NCBI GenBank assembly: GCA_002633025.1
Contig: NMRB01001035.1
Location: 99,808-163,807 of the forward strand
Length of the DNA: 64,000 nt
Reading direction: 5' to 3'
DNA from: Notospermus geniculatus
Lineage: Eukaryota; Nemertea; Pilidiophora; Heteronemertea; Lineidae
The position numbers and the translations under genes are program-made. The notes below the pieces were generated by a model that did no database searches, was not told where the DNA came from, and saw nothing but the letters and a program-made list of their open reading frames with translations. Below, piece by piece: positions 56,701 to 64,000 of this stretch (position 1 is the first letter of the stretch; each line of letters begins with the position of its first letter).

Positions 56701-57944
56701 CGGGGCAAGGTCCGGTTACGTCCGTGGCATATCCGCTGTCGTCCATTTCTATTGGTCCACTGAACGCAGTCTCCATCCTGTCATATTCCTCAGTCATTTG
56801 GCGCATGCTCAGATAGGCCAATTTTAAGTCGCGGATTTCTTGATCTAAACCAATAAAAATGTTTCCGTTAAATTGAGACAACAAGCGTCAACTTGAGACA
56901 ACCACCACATAACTTGCGTCAACAAAGTTATTTATTTATTTTTGCCAATTAACTACGAGAAAGCTCAATTTAGGTATCTTCTGAGAGTTCCAATGCCTTG
57001 GAACATGGCCAACGAAGATATTGATCAATATGTGCTGTATGAAAAGAAACGCTGCTATGGGATGATGATTGTTTTGAATGGCAGATAGTCCAGGGGCCGT
57101 ATTTTTTAGAACGTTCCTTAACATTAAGGTCCACCTTAAATCTATTGTTCTCGATGGTTTTACAATTAGACTTAAGGTCGACCTTAACGTTAAGGAACGT
57201 TCTAAAATACGACCCCACGTCTTTATGTCGTTCTGCGGAAACATCGTGTTAGAGCAAATCTGATCCCAGGTTTACGACCCTTGGCGACCCAGCTTTTGGA
57301 AAAGAACACTTTGAAATTCAAATCCAAAGAAGAAAGCACAAAAAATGACACACAAGGTGGTAAATATCAAGAAGTCAACTTCCAAAACTTGCGAATTTTC
57401 CACCCCAACCGGGGTCTTCCTCAGGCACTTTTCAGTTGGAGAGACCAGAAAAGACCGAGCTGAATCCCTAATGAACATGTAGATCTAGAATCCTGTCCAA
57501 GCCCCAGACCTGACAGCAAACAGAGTGTACGTAATTAATAATAGTCAACGCTCAATTAGGCGGAAAGAAAAGAACTTTATAAACTATGGCATAGGTAAAT
57601 TTGTGAAAAGAAAATAACATAATATTTGGAATGTAAAAATGAGATGAAGGGCAAAAGCTAGTAAGATCAAATCGACCGAGAATCCACCAAGTCCAAAAAT
57701 CGAACACACGACCTCACGAAATGGGTCTGGTGTTTTACCTATTGCACTGCCCCTGCCTCACGCACTTTGAAAAAAACTGTAATGCTAATGATGATGGGCA
57801 TACTTACGTTTCCAGTGATTTTTCTGACTAAAATTCTCCAAAAGCGAATTACGTACAAAATAAATCGTTTCTTCAAACACTTGTCGAAATGAAATGAGTG
57901 TATATCTCTGGCTCCTGCCTGTTGCACTCGTGACTTTTTGCAAA
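44395..57944 (-). CDS. RFX-family transcription factor, RFX4/RFX6-like (spliced, 5' end incomplete)
   Basis: Nuclear winged-helix transcription factors of the RFX family bind X-box DNA, usually as dimers. Exons run 57808-57944, 56688-56844, 56298-56363, 55703-55888, 55357-55434, 54746-54785, 53914-54030, 52827-52904, 50863-51026, 50039-50139, 49272-49475, 48685-48779, 47718-47829, 45714-45821 and 44395-44780, read on the minus strand. All introns are GT..AG, phases match at every join, and the last 14 exons give 630 codons plus stop. Recognisable pieces are the DNA-binding domain (SLPRSVMYSHY, then RRLGNRGQSKYHYDGI), the linker LPDFPNVNDL, and the central and dimerization region (MMYRHHSQRILDTVLRANF, FIIHFWTTLPPHI, RQTELSHMASIAR, YIEWV, EFLLKWSF, HLLSMLFKDYI). 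Several of these resemble vertebrate RFX4 as I recall it, so the RFX4/RFX6 group is preferred; the exact orthologue is undecided. The initiator Met is not found. The seven 3' exons recur at 33189-39569, probably as the other allele. Confidence 0.93.
45161..45411. mobile_element. 251 bp TTAA element (copy 2 only)
   Basis: Ends AGGAGTTCGACGTCCAAGTT / mirror, TTAA on both sides. Copy 1 has a single TTAA at 33951-33954. A clean insertion polymorphism with a piggyBac-type target. Confidence 0.92.
45714..45821 (-). CDS. RFX exon, end of dimerization region (copy 2)
   Basis: Encodes SYHLLSMLFKDYIIHIVDQR followed by a charged helix (LKEDEERYLQQLIYT), matching [20 protein letters not shown] in RFX4. 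108 bp, phase 1 to phase 1, donor GTCAGT. One synonymous difference from 34254-34361. Confidence 0.94.
46786..47129 (+). repeat. Composite repeat with ~130 bp modules (copy 2 only)
   Basis: Begins AATGAAATGGTCCATGGACC and continues with modules carrying GCCACCTGGNGGCCATATTG and TTCCTGAGTT words. Matches the start of 61199-62765. Cut by the N gap. Confidence 0.75.
47130..47160. other. Assembly gap, 31 N
   Basis: Gap in an RFX intron of copy 2, abutting a perfect palindrome. Confidence 0.99.
47161..47355. repeat. Perfect palindrome, 97 bp arms
   Basis: Left arm 47161-47257 and right arm 47259-47355 are exact mirrors around one G. The left arm begins at the first base after the N gap. Contains ACCCCAACCGGGGT; a diverged half occurs near 57360-57425. 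Confidence 0.93.
47718..47829 (-). CDS. RFX exon, dimerization region (copy 2)
   Basis: Encodes RADHVTYKATSREFLLKWSF and then a helix ending MRSAETFG, aligned with the [25 protein letters not shown] region of RFX4. 112 bp, phase 0 to phase 1. One synonymous difference from 36320-36431. Confidence 0.95.
47869..48172. mobile_element. TTAA-flanked AGCC..GGCT element (copy 2 only)
   Basis: Ends TTTAAAGCC and GTGCGGCTTTAA as in 11967-12246; the interior is rebuilt from GTGGTGACCACG palindromes. Confidence 0.55.
48191..48451. mobile_element. 261 bp TA-flanked element (copy 2 only)
   Basis: Ends AAGTGCTTTTCAAAATGTCC / mirror with TA on both sides. Copy 1 has the empty site at 37249-37250. Tc1/mariner-type target. 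Confidence 0.9.
48685..48779 (-). CDS. RFX exon, dimerization region (copy 2)
   Basis: Encodes LNDFEAMMDQQTTIDRYIEW and VRTVATKFINK. The IxxYIEW motif is characteristic of RFX dimerization domains. 95 bp, phase 1 to phase 0, donor GTGCGT. One synonymous difference from 37483-37577. Confidence 0.95.
48841..49256. other. RFX intron stretch differing between copies
   Basis: Unlike the equivalent 37638-37985 of copy 1 although both ends agree. Each allele probably carries a different insertion; no ends resolved. Confidence 0.5.
49272..49475 (-). CDS. RFX exon, dimerization region (copy 2)
   Basis: Sixty-seven codons with FSRSLTRQTELSHMASIAR, then a helical LQQDWKKLDKENIAKQ. This corresponds to the RRQTSLNHLCQASR..LEDW..VDLNSITKQ region of RFX4. 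204 bp, phase 1 to phase 1. Three synonymous differences from 37996-38199. Confidence 0.95.
49681..49899. mobile_element. 219 bp element with 6 bp target duplication (copy 2 only)
   Basis: TTAACC on both sides (49675-49680, 49900-49905); copy 1 has one TTAACC at 38399. Ends AGTGATCGATTTTTAGC / GCTAAAATCGAACATTG; interior rich in TTGCCCGTGGGCAA-like words. Confidence 0.85.
50039..50139 (-). CDS. RFX exon, central region (copy 2)
   Basis: Encodes SLVQAIRAFSRNYLKCLEDA and ends KKQKMQ, matching the SLTQVIRKFAKQLDEWL region of RFX4. 101 bp, phase 2 to phase 1, donor GTGTGT. Identical to 38538-38638. Confidence 0.94.
50863..51026 (-). CDS. RFX exon, central region (copy 2)
   Basis: Encodes VKGFIIHFWTTLPPHI and later CDTILYSSIANVLIPGVIQ, the conserved central segment (compare HFWQGMPPHM and CDSILYKAISGVLMP in RFX4). 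Phase 0 to phase 2; 164 bp. One synonymous difference from the second version at 39406-39569. Confidence 0.95.
51645..52574. mobile_element. Truncated TTAA-family element, interrupted
   Basis: Left part matches 12000-12095, right part matches 12096-12246 and ends GTGGGGCT|TTAA. Interrupted at about 51738-52407 by a sequence holding a hairpin (51801-51865) and a tRNA-like segment. Confidence 0.75.
52010..52078 (-). repeat. tRNA-derived segment (Gln-like anticodon), probably SINE head
   Basis: Reading the minus strand: A box TGGCGCATCGGTAGAGCG, an anticodon-like loop CTCTGAA between CCGG stems, and B box GGTTCGAGCC. The anticodon stem is a base short and the acceptor stem does not close, so it is not a working tRNA. 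T-rich sequence follows. Confidence 0.6.
52827..52904 (-). CDS. RFX exon, central conserved region
   Basis: Twenty-six codons including MMYRHHSQRILDTVLRANF, very close to the RFX4 stretch MMYRTHCQRILDTVIRANF. Acceptor TTTTGCAG, donor GTAAGT, phase 0 both ends. This is the best single indicator of RFX4/RFX6-group membership. It is the last exon 5' of the doubled segment. Confidence 0.95.
52976..53074. mobile_element. Palindrome CATGTTCCCGAAGCC
   Basis: Arms CATGTTCCCGAAGCC and CGTTAGGTTAACGATGTCG with mirrors. Confidence 0.78.
53133..53308. mobile_element. CAGTGTAACG-family element in RFX intron
   Basis: Ends CAGGTGTGACGTTTTTCAG / mirror. Confidence 0.75.
53353..53546. mobile_element. AGGAGC-family element in RFX intron
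   Basis: Ends AAAGGAGCCCG and CGTGCTCCTT with TATA borders in place of TTAA. The left end is preceded by a tandem duplication of GGAAACCAAAGGTATAAAGG. Confidence 0.7.
53651..53880. mobile_element. GTAAGAAATA element in RFX intron
   Basis: 230 bp palindrome, same family as 32643-33168 without the nested insertion. Ends 34 bp before the exon at 53914. Confidence 0.85.
53914..54030 (-). CDS. RFX exon, linker with LPDFPNV motif
   Basis: Thirty-nine codons: a Ser-rich run followed by TLPDFPNVNDLCLPAQ. This corresponds to the LPEFPNVKDLNLP segment found just after the DNA-binding domain in RFX4. Acceptor CTTTCAG, donor GTAAGA, phase 0 at both ends. Confidence 0.94.
54746..54785 (-). CDS. RFX micro-exon, linker
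   Basis: A 40 bp exon (TICANPKNAINRTM) with acceptor TTTTCAG and donor GTAGGT. It carries the frame from phase 2 to phase 0 exactly as needed between its neighbours. No conserved motif; support is splice signals and phase. Confidence 0.82.
55357..55434 (-). CDS. RFX exon, DNA-binding wing
   Basis: Completes the lysine and encodes YHYDGIKIKDNSPY, the wing that contacts DNA in RFX structures. Most RFX members have YHYYGI; this gene has Asp at the fourth position. Acceptor TTTCAG, donor GTAAGT, 78 bp, phase 2 to phase 2. Confidence 0.94.
55703..55888 (-). CDS. RFX exon, DNA-binding domain core
   Basis: Sixty-two residues carrying most of the RFX winged helix: NYEEHEGISLPRSVMYSHY, then ASFGKIVRSVFPNIKTRRLG and NRGQSK. 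Strong acceptor (eight T then GAAG) and GTAAGT donor. RFX proteins usually have RRLGTRG; here it is RRLGNRG. The exon ends inside the lysine before the YHY wing motif. Confidence 0.96.
56052..56247. mobile_element. AGGAGC-family element, intact, TTAA borders
   Basis: 196 bp, ends AGGAGCATG / TGCTCCT, TTAA on both sides; interior GTAGAGGGAGCCACCTAGCG. Confidence 0.82.
56298..56363 (-). CDS. RFX exon, start of DNA-binding domain
   Basis: Sixty-six bp encoding KMNTPQRVENPNARIQAVREI and the first two bases of a Trp codon. The donor used here is the weak TG|GTGGCA. I chose it because joining to the next exon at its strong T-tract acceptor gives W-V-S-C-N-Y-E, the exact spacing of the family's W-L-x-x-N-Y-E. 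A donor 15 bp later (GTGTAT, exon from 56283) would add residues that break this alignment. Confidence 0.78.
56688..56844 (-). CDS. RFX exon, N-terminal acidic linker
   Basis: Acceptor GTTTAG, donor GTAAGG; 157 bp. Encodes a helical stretch (QEIRDLKLAYLSMRQMTEEY) followed by an acidic segment (EMDDSGYATDV). It ends in phase 2, completing a Trp codon with the next exon. It lies before the DNA-binding domain, where RFX proteins carry poorly conserved sequence. Confidence 0.8.
57093..57216. mobile_element. Palindrome GGGGCCGTATTTTTTAGAAC
   Basis: Arms GGGGCCGTATTTTTTAGAAC and mirror with AACGTTAAGG-type interior. Confidence 0.78.
57808..57944 (-). CDS. Probable N-terminal RFX exon
   Basis: Donor GTAAGT after ...KNHWK, acceptor TGTCAG at 57944 (an alternative at 57914). 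Forty-five codons are open and the exon ends in phase 1, matching the exon at 56844, where the split codon becomes His. The peptide (IYFVRNSLLENFSQ near its end) is not a conserved RFX domain; RFX N-termini diverge widely, so support is only frame and splice signals. Confidence 0.5.
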
Positions 57945-58918
57945 CTGACACCCACAATAATTCATGCCCTTTGTAGACCCTAACTCGCCAAGAGCGGAGT
58001 TAATTATATACCATTACTCATTGTATATGTATTTTTCTTTCCCGTTCCGAACATCCCCACGGCGAATGCGTAATAATGAATGACATCATATACTGTCAGT
58101 TGGTATTACTGTCCCACGACAATGCCAACCAGCGTCACCTCGTTGAAGTGTTAAGTAATCACCGACAGCGAATTTGCACCAATTACCAAGTATTCTTTGT
58201 AACACAATGGGATGGGAGTCAGTACACTGATATTACGAGCCTCCGACCGCCGCGCATCTGTCAAGGGAGTATACCTGTGGTTTCGGCCATTAAAAGGTAA
58301 CAGACCGTGCATGATTACTACTTATCGGCTCGTGCTAGTCGGTGGATTTCGGAGTACATGTAAATATGACATAGTCAAGGAGCTAACAAAGATTTAATGC
58401 ACATCTCAAGTACAAAAACTTTTTTGGGTTTGTGGGTTAGTTTCTATTCCACTGACCACAAAAACCCAATTCTTAAGTTCCGCAAATGGTGCGTTTAGAA
58501 GGTACAGCCGTTTGAATTTTGGGTACTGGCTTTGTCATTGGCCCCAAATCAGAGCATTGTACAGGGGCTTGGATACTGATGTACAGCTATGAGACCCTAT
58601 AAATGTATTGCCAATAGATAGAAACATGGGCGTCAATGGCAATTTTCGTCCAAGTGTTAAAAAATTTCAACGCTGCGTGGAGTATGCGAGCGTATTTGCG
58701 GACCAGCTTATGAAATTCTCAAGGCGGTGACAGACTGGCGCGTAAGCAACGCGTCGGGGAAAGCTTCAACCAATTAGAGAGGCGGTAACACGGACCGAAA
58801 CACCTACCGAAGAATCTGATTGGCGTAACGCCTGCAGGACGTGCCGCGTACGCGCCAGTCTGCCACCGTTGTGGCACAAACCAGCGAGGAAATCGACGAG
58901 TAATTCTTAAAAACTCAC
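57945..58918. other. Presumed RFX 5' intron
   Basis: Holds an inverted repeat at about 58725-58875 (GGCGGTGACAGACTGGCGCG / mirror) that ends ~45 bp from the doubtful exon. Nothing else seen. Confidence 0.4.
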
Positions 58919-59003
58919 CCAGACTTCCCGGCTGATGAGTAACCGACCGCCGATGTCTTACGGGTTTCGTATCCTGCGACATTCCTCCAAAATCCTGCAA
59001 ATC
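58919..59003 (-). CDS. Possible upstream RFX exon (doubtful)
   Basis: A pyrimidine-rich acceptor with tandem TTTGCAG sites (59003 or 58994) and a GTGAGT donor bound an 85 bp stretch that is open in the phase needed to join the exon at 57808-57944 (a phase-2 intron). The encoded peptide (AGYETRKTSAVGYSSAGKS) has no family signature, and another frame is open too. It could be untranslated leader or chance. Confidence 0.25.
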
Positions 59004-60642
59004 CTGCAAAAGCTGGAAATATGAAGCACAAATCAAAATATATTTACATCGAAACAAGCCTTATTAAAGAACTATCATTAGGTCTAGAGACAGCCTCTTT
59101 CAATCAATTTATAGGCCGACATTCAGTTTATTTCATTTGCCACTATTCCAGCCACAATCTTTTCGCTATCGACGTTTTTCGCCACAATTTCAGGAGTAGC
59201 CATTATTTCGCCACGGTGTCTTCTAGGCCTGGGGCCAATCCGTTGACTACACACCTGCAGAGTGGACCATGGCTTAGAACGTCCCGCATTGACTGTGATT
59301 TTTAGCATGTAAAAAACTGACTTGATTTCGCCAGGATGGTTACTGTAAATGCGTTTAACCTTAAATTTACGGTTTTTTTTTTCAAAATGGTCGCCTTACG
59401 AATGTCGCATGCTTTGGGAATATGATTGAGCGACCAAATAATAGGCCTACGATAGAATTTATTGAAAACCGAGTAAGTTAAGTAGGCCTGCTGAAGAATA
59501 AAGCTGTGGTAGGCTAAAGAGCCTAAGCATTACGCACCAGCGCCCAAAAGCACGTGGACATAGGCCTACCTACCTTTAAAATGGACTGTAGGCCTACCGT
59601 ACGGCGTAGCGAATAGGCCGATAGGCTATCGCGTAGTCTCAACTTCCTTTTGTTACTCTACTCGTAGGCCTAGGCCTATATAGGCCTAAGAACACTAAAC
59701 CTAGGCCTGCTTGAAGTTAATCCAAGGCCAAAGATCCAGACTTACTAATCAGATTCTCACATAAATATCAAGGAAGAATGTTGGTTGAATGATGCACACT
59801 GTCGGTTGCTCTCTATCCTTCGAATGGTCGATGACGTCACGCCCAGGTCTCGCGTGCCGTTGCAATCGGCGGGACGACAACAAAAACAACTGTAACGTTA
59901 CGTCATCGGCGCAAGTGGTATGATCACGCACCTATATAATGCATTTACTATCAGAAATGGCGAGATGCCCGTGCTCATTGATTGGTCCCAGACCTTCGTT
60001 GGAAGGAACGGTTCGGACACAAGATAACTCTAACCTAATGTTTCAAACCATAAAGTTTTCGTTGTGGGTTGACCGTGATAATTTCAGGTTTTGGGGGTAC
60101 TGAAAATATGAGGGGACATTCCAAATCGGCGGAGTAATAGGCCTACATTCAACACCACTCGGAGACAGGCTTATGATATAGTCACTATCAAACTTTCTCA
60201 AAAGTTGAAAATTATTTTTCTCTCAATTATTTCTGTGTCAAACAGAATATTCATTAAGTGCCTTTTACCCGATAATAACTACGATAAATGGAGAAAACCG
60301 GGTTTTTAAAGATCTACTTTTACCATGTAACCCCGCGCTGATTGGTCCATTCCTGGCAGGTGACCGTTTGAGATGCAGGCCTACATTGTATTGTCAGGAA
60401 TTTTTAAAAAGCAGCCGTTGATACTTTTTTAAAGTGGTAACACCTCCGTGGTTCAACCTCCAAATTGAATCAGAAGAGTTACTATCTTTAAATCAGTTCT
60501 CATATTGTCCCAATGAAACCAAATAGCTGACTCATGATCGCATTTATGAGCGTATATTTTTTGACTCGCACTTTATAACAGCAGGTGCGATCTCCGAGGT
60601 TTCAGTTACCTCGATCGTGCAACCAGTGAATGGACACAGACA
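59004..60642. other. Possible RFX upstream region, no gene
   Basis: Nine AGGCCT words between 59226 and 59710, a TATATAA at ~59933 and several CCAAT/ATTGG words. A promoter is plausible but not demonstrable. Confidence 0.3.
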
Positions 60643-60766
60643 TTAGGGAGGTTTCGCAAGCGTCTGGTTAGTCCCTACGACGACGTTTATCTATTGTGTG
60701 GGTATACCCAAACAATAGATCAACGTCGTCGTATGGCCTAACCGGGCGCTTGCGAAACCCCCCTAA
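60643..60766. mobile_element. GTTTCGCAAGCG-family palindrome
   Basis: Ends TTAGGGAGGTTTCGCAAGCG / mirror, inner ACGACGACGTTTATCTATTG. Related to 5209-5329. Confidence 0.82.
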
Positions 60767-61030
60767 TAGGGCCGTTTCGACGACATAACAAGCCAAAACA
60801 CCACATTCAGATTCGATCCGATTGGATCGAATCTGAATCGGGTCGGGTTGTATCGGGTCTCATTTGCGTTTAGACGAGATTCGTATGTGGTACAATGCGG
60901 TCCAATGTGGATTCCCATTTTAAATCCACATTGGACCGCATTGGGTAGCGTTTACACGCAAGAGTTTTGAACCACAATCGGATTCGATCGGATCGCATGT
61001 GGATTTTTGCATGTCGTCTAAACGGCCCTA
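60767..61030. mobile_element. TAGGGCCGTTTCGACGACAT element
   Basis: 264 bp, ends TAGGGCCGTTTCGACGACAT / mirror. Contains internal palindromes GATTCGATCCGATTGGATCG and GGTCCAATGTGGATT / mirror. Confidence 0.82.
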
Positions 61031-61198
61031 ATGTAGCCATTCTCCTCGATTTTGGAGACCGCGGAAGGGACCCTCTTCGTTCTCGTGCCAGATCTTACAT
61101 TCCGTTAAGAGTACATGTAGGCTATACCGACCGCTTCGGGGAAACTGAATTGATCAACATGTAGATGTGTAGGTATTTTCGCACGTCTGTTACAAAGG

Positions 61199-62765
61199 TA
61201 AATGAAATGGTCCATGGACCATGTGCTCACCCATTTGGACATAATAGTGTAATGACAGAGAGAGGTACATGTCAGTTATGAGCAATCTGGCCGGGTCAAG
61301 TCATTCCCAAGTTGCAGGACTTCAGTGATTTTTAGGTTATGCCACCTGGCGGCCATATTGGATGTCCGATCGGGCCAAAACTTCACATGCACATAAAGGT
61401 CATCTAGAGGGTGCACATAGAACATTTGAGCGCTCTGGGTTAAGTCGTTCCTGAGTTATAGCAGATTTGATGATTTTCGGGTTACGCCACCTGGCGGCTA
61501 CATTGGAAGTTTAATCAGGTCGAAATTTGACGTGCTTGGAAAGGTCATACAGAGGGAGGTAAATATCAAGTTTGAGCACTCTGGGTCAAACCGTTCCTGA
61601 GTTATAGCACTTGGATGATTTTCAGGTTACACCCCCTGGTGGCCATGGATGTCTGATCGGGCCGAAACTCGGTATTTTTGAAGGTACCCCTCTAATACAT
61701 ATTTATGCAAGATACTCGGTGAAATAATGAAGAACTGTGGCAGGTTCTTTACTTTTGTAGAACTTTGACCTCTGTGACCTTGAAAAGTAGGTCAAATCAA
61801 AAACCCGTTATATATGTTATGTATCCTAATGAGGAACCCGCCGAACTACGCCACGACGTGGCGCTGTCACTGTAAGACCCGGAAGTCCTATTTTCTAACA
61901 GGATTTCCATTTACTTCTTTCCCCAAAATAAACCACTTTGTTTGGTTCAATTTTGATTAAATTACACTGCCCTATTTCATGTTCAAAGTTGTCCATATAT
62001 CACTGCTCTGTTTCGCCAGAAATGCCGCCAATATTGACAACGTCTTTGGGGAAAATGTGCACGGAAAATTGTGTAGAAAGATGTACACATGCTATGACGG
62101 CGCGACGTCAACAGCGAGAAAAGTGACGTTAGAACGTCATTTGGGCCTTATGGTTGCTGCGCCATCTGCAGTCATGCGGGTTCCCCATTAGATACACCTA
62201 TGATAAAAATTTGGAGATGATCCAGTCATTAGTTCAGGAGTTATTGCACTTTTTGTGATTTTGGTTTTGGCCACCTGGAGGCCAAGCCAAGAATCGAATC
62301 GGACCGAAACTTGGTGTCATAGGTCATCTGACCTAGGGGTATATATGTACCAAGTTTCAGATCAATAGCCCCAGCGGTTACGAAACGTGCCCTCACTGTT
62401 AGAAATAACAGAGGATTTTACAGAAAATATGTGCAGCAGAGTCCCCAGGACTGGATCTGTAAAATTATAGACTTAAATAAATGTTAACAGAGACTTGACT
62501 GGAGGCTGACCAAATTATATTTTCATACTGCTCTCAGAAGGCATCATAATGGGATGTCCTATGGAGTCCAACCAATACAGGAAAACATGAATCCTACCAT
62601 ATGTAAATTTACAGAAAGTGCTGGGGACTCTGCTGCAGGCAATTTCTGCAAAATTACTATTGTAAAATTAATAATTTCTAACAGTGCTGCTAACGGACGA
62701 CGACGGACGATGACGGACGCCGCACCACGACAAAAGCTCACGGGTGAGCTAAAAACGGCGTCCAT
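61199..62765 (+). repeat. Composite dispersed repeat with ~130 bp modules
   Basis: Starts AATGAAATGGTCCATGGACC, then three modules (period ~130 bp: GCCACCTGGCGGCCATATTG, TTTGAGC.CTCTGGGT, GTTCCTGAGTTATAGCA), more diverged modules to ~62390, and ends GGACGACGACGGACGATGAC with a GCTCACGGGTGAGC hairpin. Interrupted by the element 61824-62199. Confidence 0.75.
61824..62199. mobile_element. Element with GGAACCCGC ends inside composite repeat
   Basis: Ends GTATCCTAATGAGGAACCCG / CGGGTTCCCCATTAGATAC. Confidence 0.65.
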
Positions 62766-62978
62766 TTTGTCTGGTCGATATCTGGAATATTGAAAAGCGT
62801 AACGATTACATTTTCTATTCCTCTATGTGGCGTTCTTATGTTTGTTTATCGACATCGCCCTGTTCAATTCATTTCAGTGCATTCCTTTTAAGCCATGGGA
62901 TGCCACAACATGTCCGTCATATGTCATTGGAAGCAAAACTAAAAGATTCACCTGCAGTTTCTGCTTGACATTAGTTAG

Positions 62979-63350
62979 GCTGAAAGGGTAAATGTCGTCC
63001 TGGGTATATACAAAGATTACCCAGGATCTCAATCTTCACGAAAACAATACCCTGGGTGTAGTTTCGGTAGCTGAACATCACCCAGCACCCGTGATCAGTG
63101 CCTACGAACGAGTCCTATTCAGAAATCTCGTGGAGTCGCGGTCTCGCGCCGCGGTACGTGTTGAGTGTAGCTGTTCATGACATTCCTCAGGCGGTCACGT
63201 GCCCACGGGCGAGATAACCACGAATCCAGGTGCCATTCGACGATGCTGGGTGATGTTCGGCTACCGAAACTACACCCAGGGCATTGTTTTAAGATTGAGA
63301 TCCTGGGTAATCTTTGTATGTATACCCAGGACGACATTTACCCTTTCAGC
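62979..63350. mobile_element. 372 bp element with 9 bp target duplication
   Basis: Ends GCTGAAAGGGTAAATGTCGT / mirror, arms ~113 bp. ATTAGTTAG flanks both sides (62970-62978, 63351-63359). A 9 bp duplication is usual for Mutator-like elements. Confidence 0.9.
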
Positions 63351-63473
63351 ATTAGTTAGTTGTCAAAAGTATCTGTATCCGCTCTCGAGGTGGTCATGAC
63401 GGTTGCATCATTAAACCAAGGTTTCGGTGCAAAGCTTATTGCCAAATTGCCAAAATCACTTCTCACCAAAACT

Positions 63474-63555
63474 ATGGCGAAAGATATTCTTGTAGTATTG
63501 CTTCTTATTTCGTGGTTACACCTTGGTAGAGGCGAACAATGGGATCAAACGAATG
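63474..63555 (+). CDS. Probable first coding exon of a secreted or membrane protein
   Basis: ATG at 63474 opens MAKDILVVLLLISWLHLGRG, a typical signal peptide (short basic start, ~11 hydrophobic residues, small residues at a plausible cleavage point), then EQWDQTN. The frame runs directly into a consensus donor GTAAGT at 63556, leaving phase 1. No further exon lies in the remaining 440 bp, which holds a palindromic element. In-frame codons upstream are open back to 63360, so an earlier ATG is possible, but only this one puts the hydrophobic core at the N-terminus. The family is unknown. Confidence 0.5.
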
Positions 63556-63640
63556 GTAAGTAGGCCTATATGTATTGCCATATACGCCAATTATAAGTCG
63601 TAACTTAGAAGTTTGCAGGGGTTGTTACCCCTGAAATATA

Positions 63641-64000
63641 AGCCGTGGTTACACTACATAAAAATACCCGTGTTTTTCCAGACCCGTGTCAAACCCGTGT
63701 GTACGAAAATCCCGGCGAGAGGTCACAATACTACACTGTAGTTAAGTAGCCCGGCGACAGTTGCGCTGCAAACATTGACTCTTTGGTCATTTCTGAATTG
63801 GCACACATTGTCGGAGGCGCGAAAACGACGTCACTTAATGGCTGCGCCATCTGTCGCCATGCGAAGAACTAACGAACACACGGGGATTTCGAAAAGCACG
63901 GCGAGATTGCCGTGTCTCAAAAACCCGCGTTTTTCAGACACAGGTTTCTTGAAGCCCGGCAATTCATAGGTGTGACCGCAAAAAACCCGGGGATTTTATG
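63641..64000. mobile_element. AGCCGTGGTTACACTACATA element, cut by window edge
   Basis: Third copy of 14485-14863; lies in what would be the first intron of the putative secreted-protein gene. Confidence 0.8.

Noticed and set aside
56936-57244. 102-codon minus-strand frame with repeated VDL..NVKERSK
   Set aside because: Produced by the palindrome at 57093-57216.

Overview
This is a gene-poor, transposon-saturated window from an animal genome. Introns with GT..AG borders, one multi-exon transcription-factor gene, three runs of N and dozens of palindromic DNA-transposon derivatives make it eukaryotic. The frequent TACATGTA and AGGCCTA words are an impression shared by genomes of marine invertebrate deuterostomes (echinoderm, hemichordate, amphioxus); the species cannot be fixed from the sequence.

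The one gene I can reconstruct is an RFX-family winged-helix transcription factor on the minus strand, closest in motif content to the RFX4/RFX6 group. Fourteen exons from 56844 down to 44395 join with matching intron phases into an open frame of 630 codons plus stop. An in-phase upstream exon at 57808-57944 and a doubtful one near 58919-59003 may extend it. The order is: N-terminal linker, RFX DNA-binding domain (56363-55357), linker, the conserved RFX central and dimerization region (54030-45714), and a Gln/Ser/Tyr-rich tail with the stop at 44395. The start codon is not identified.

The last seven exons occur twice. Positions 28981-40204 and 40206-51644 are two versions of one ~11.3 kb segment, meeting at a single N at 40205. 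The exons differ at eight positions, all synonymous, and the introns differ mainly by whole mobile-element insertions. The simplest reading is that two allelic contigs with overlapping ends were laid end to end, so the second set of 3' exons is probably not a separate gene.

Left of the gene, 1-28980 is repeat territory. It holds a 906 bp terminal-inverted-repeat element filled with a degenerate satellite (1390-2295); an approximate duplication 5816-8003 / 8211-12269; a second duplication 12268-16652 / 18420-21811; two opposed Harbinger-type elements with broken transposase fragments; and a pogo-type element nested in one of them. Many small elements have readable target-site duplications (TTAA, TA, TAA, TTA, 6 bp, 9 bp), and the paralogous or allelic copy often preserves the empty site.

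Right of the gene, 59-64 kb holds more palindromic elements, a composite repeat (61199-62765) and, at 63474-63555, a probable first coding exon of a secreted or membrane protein running off the right edge on the plus strand.
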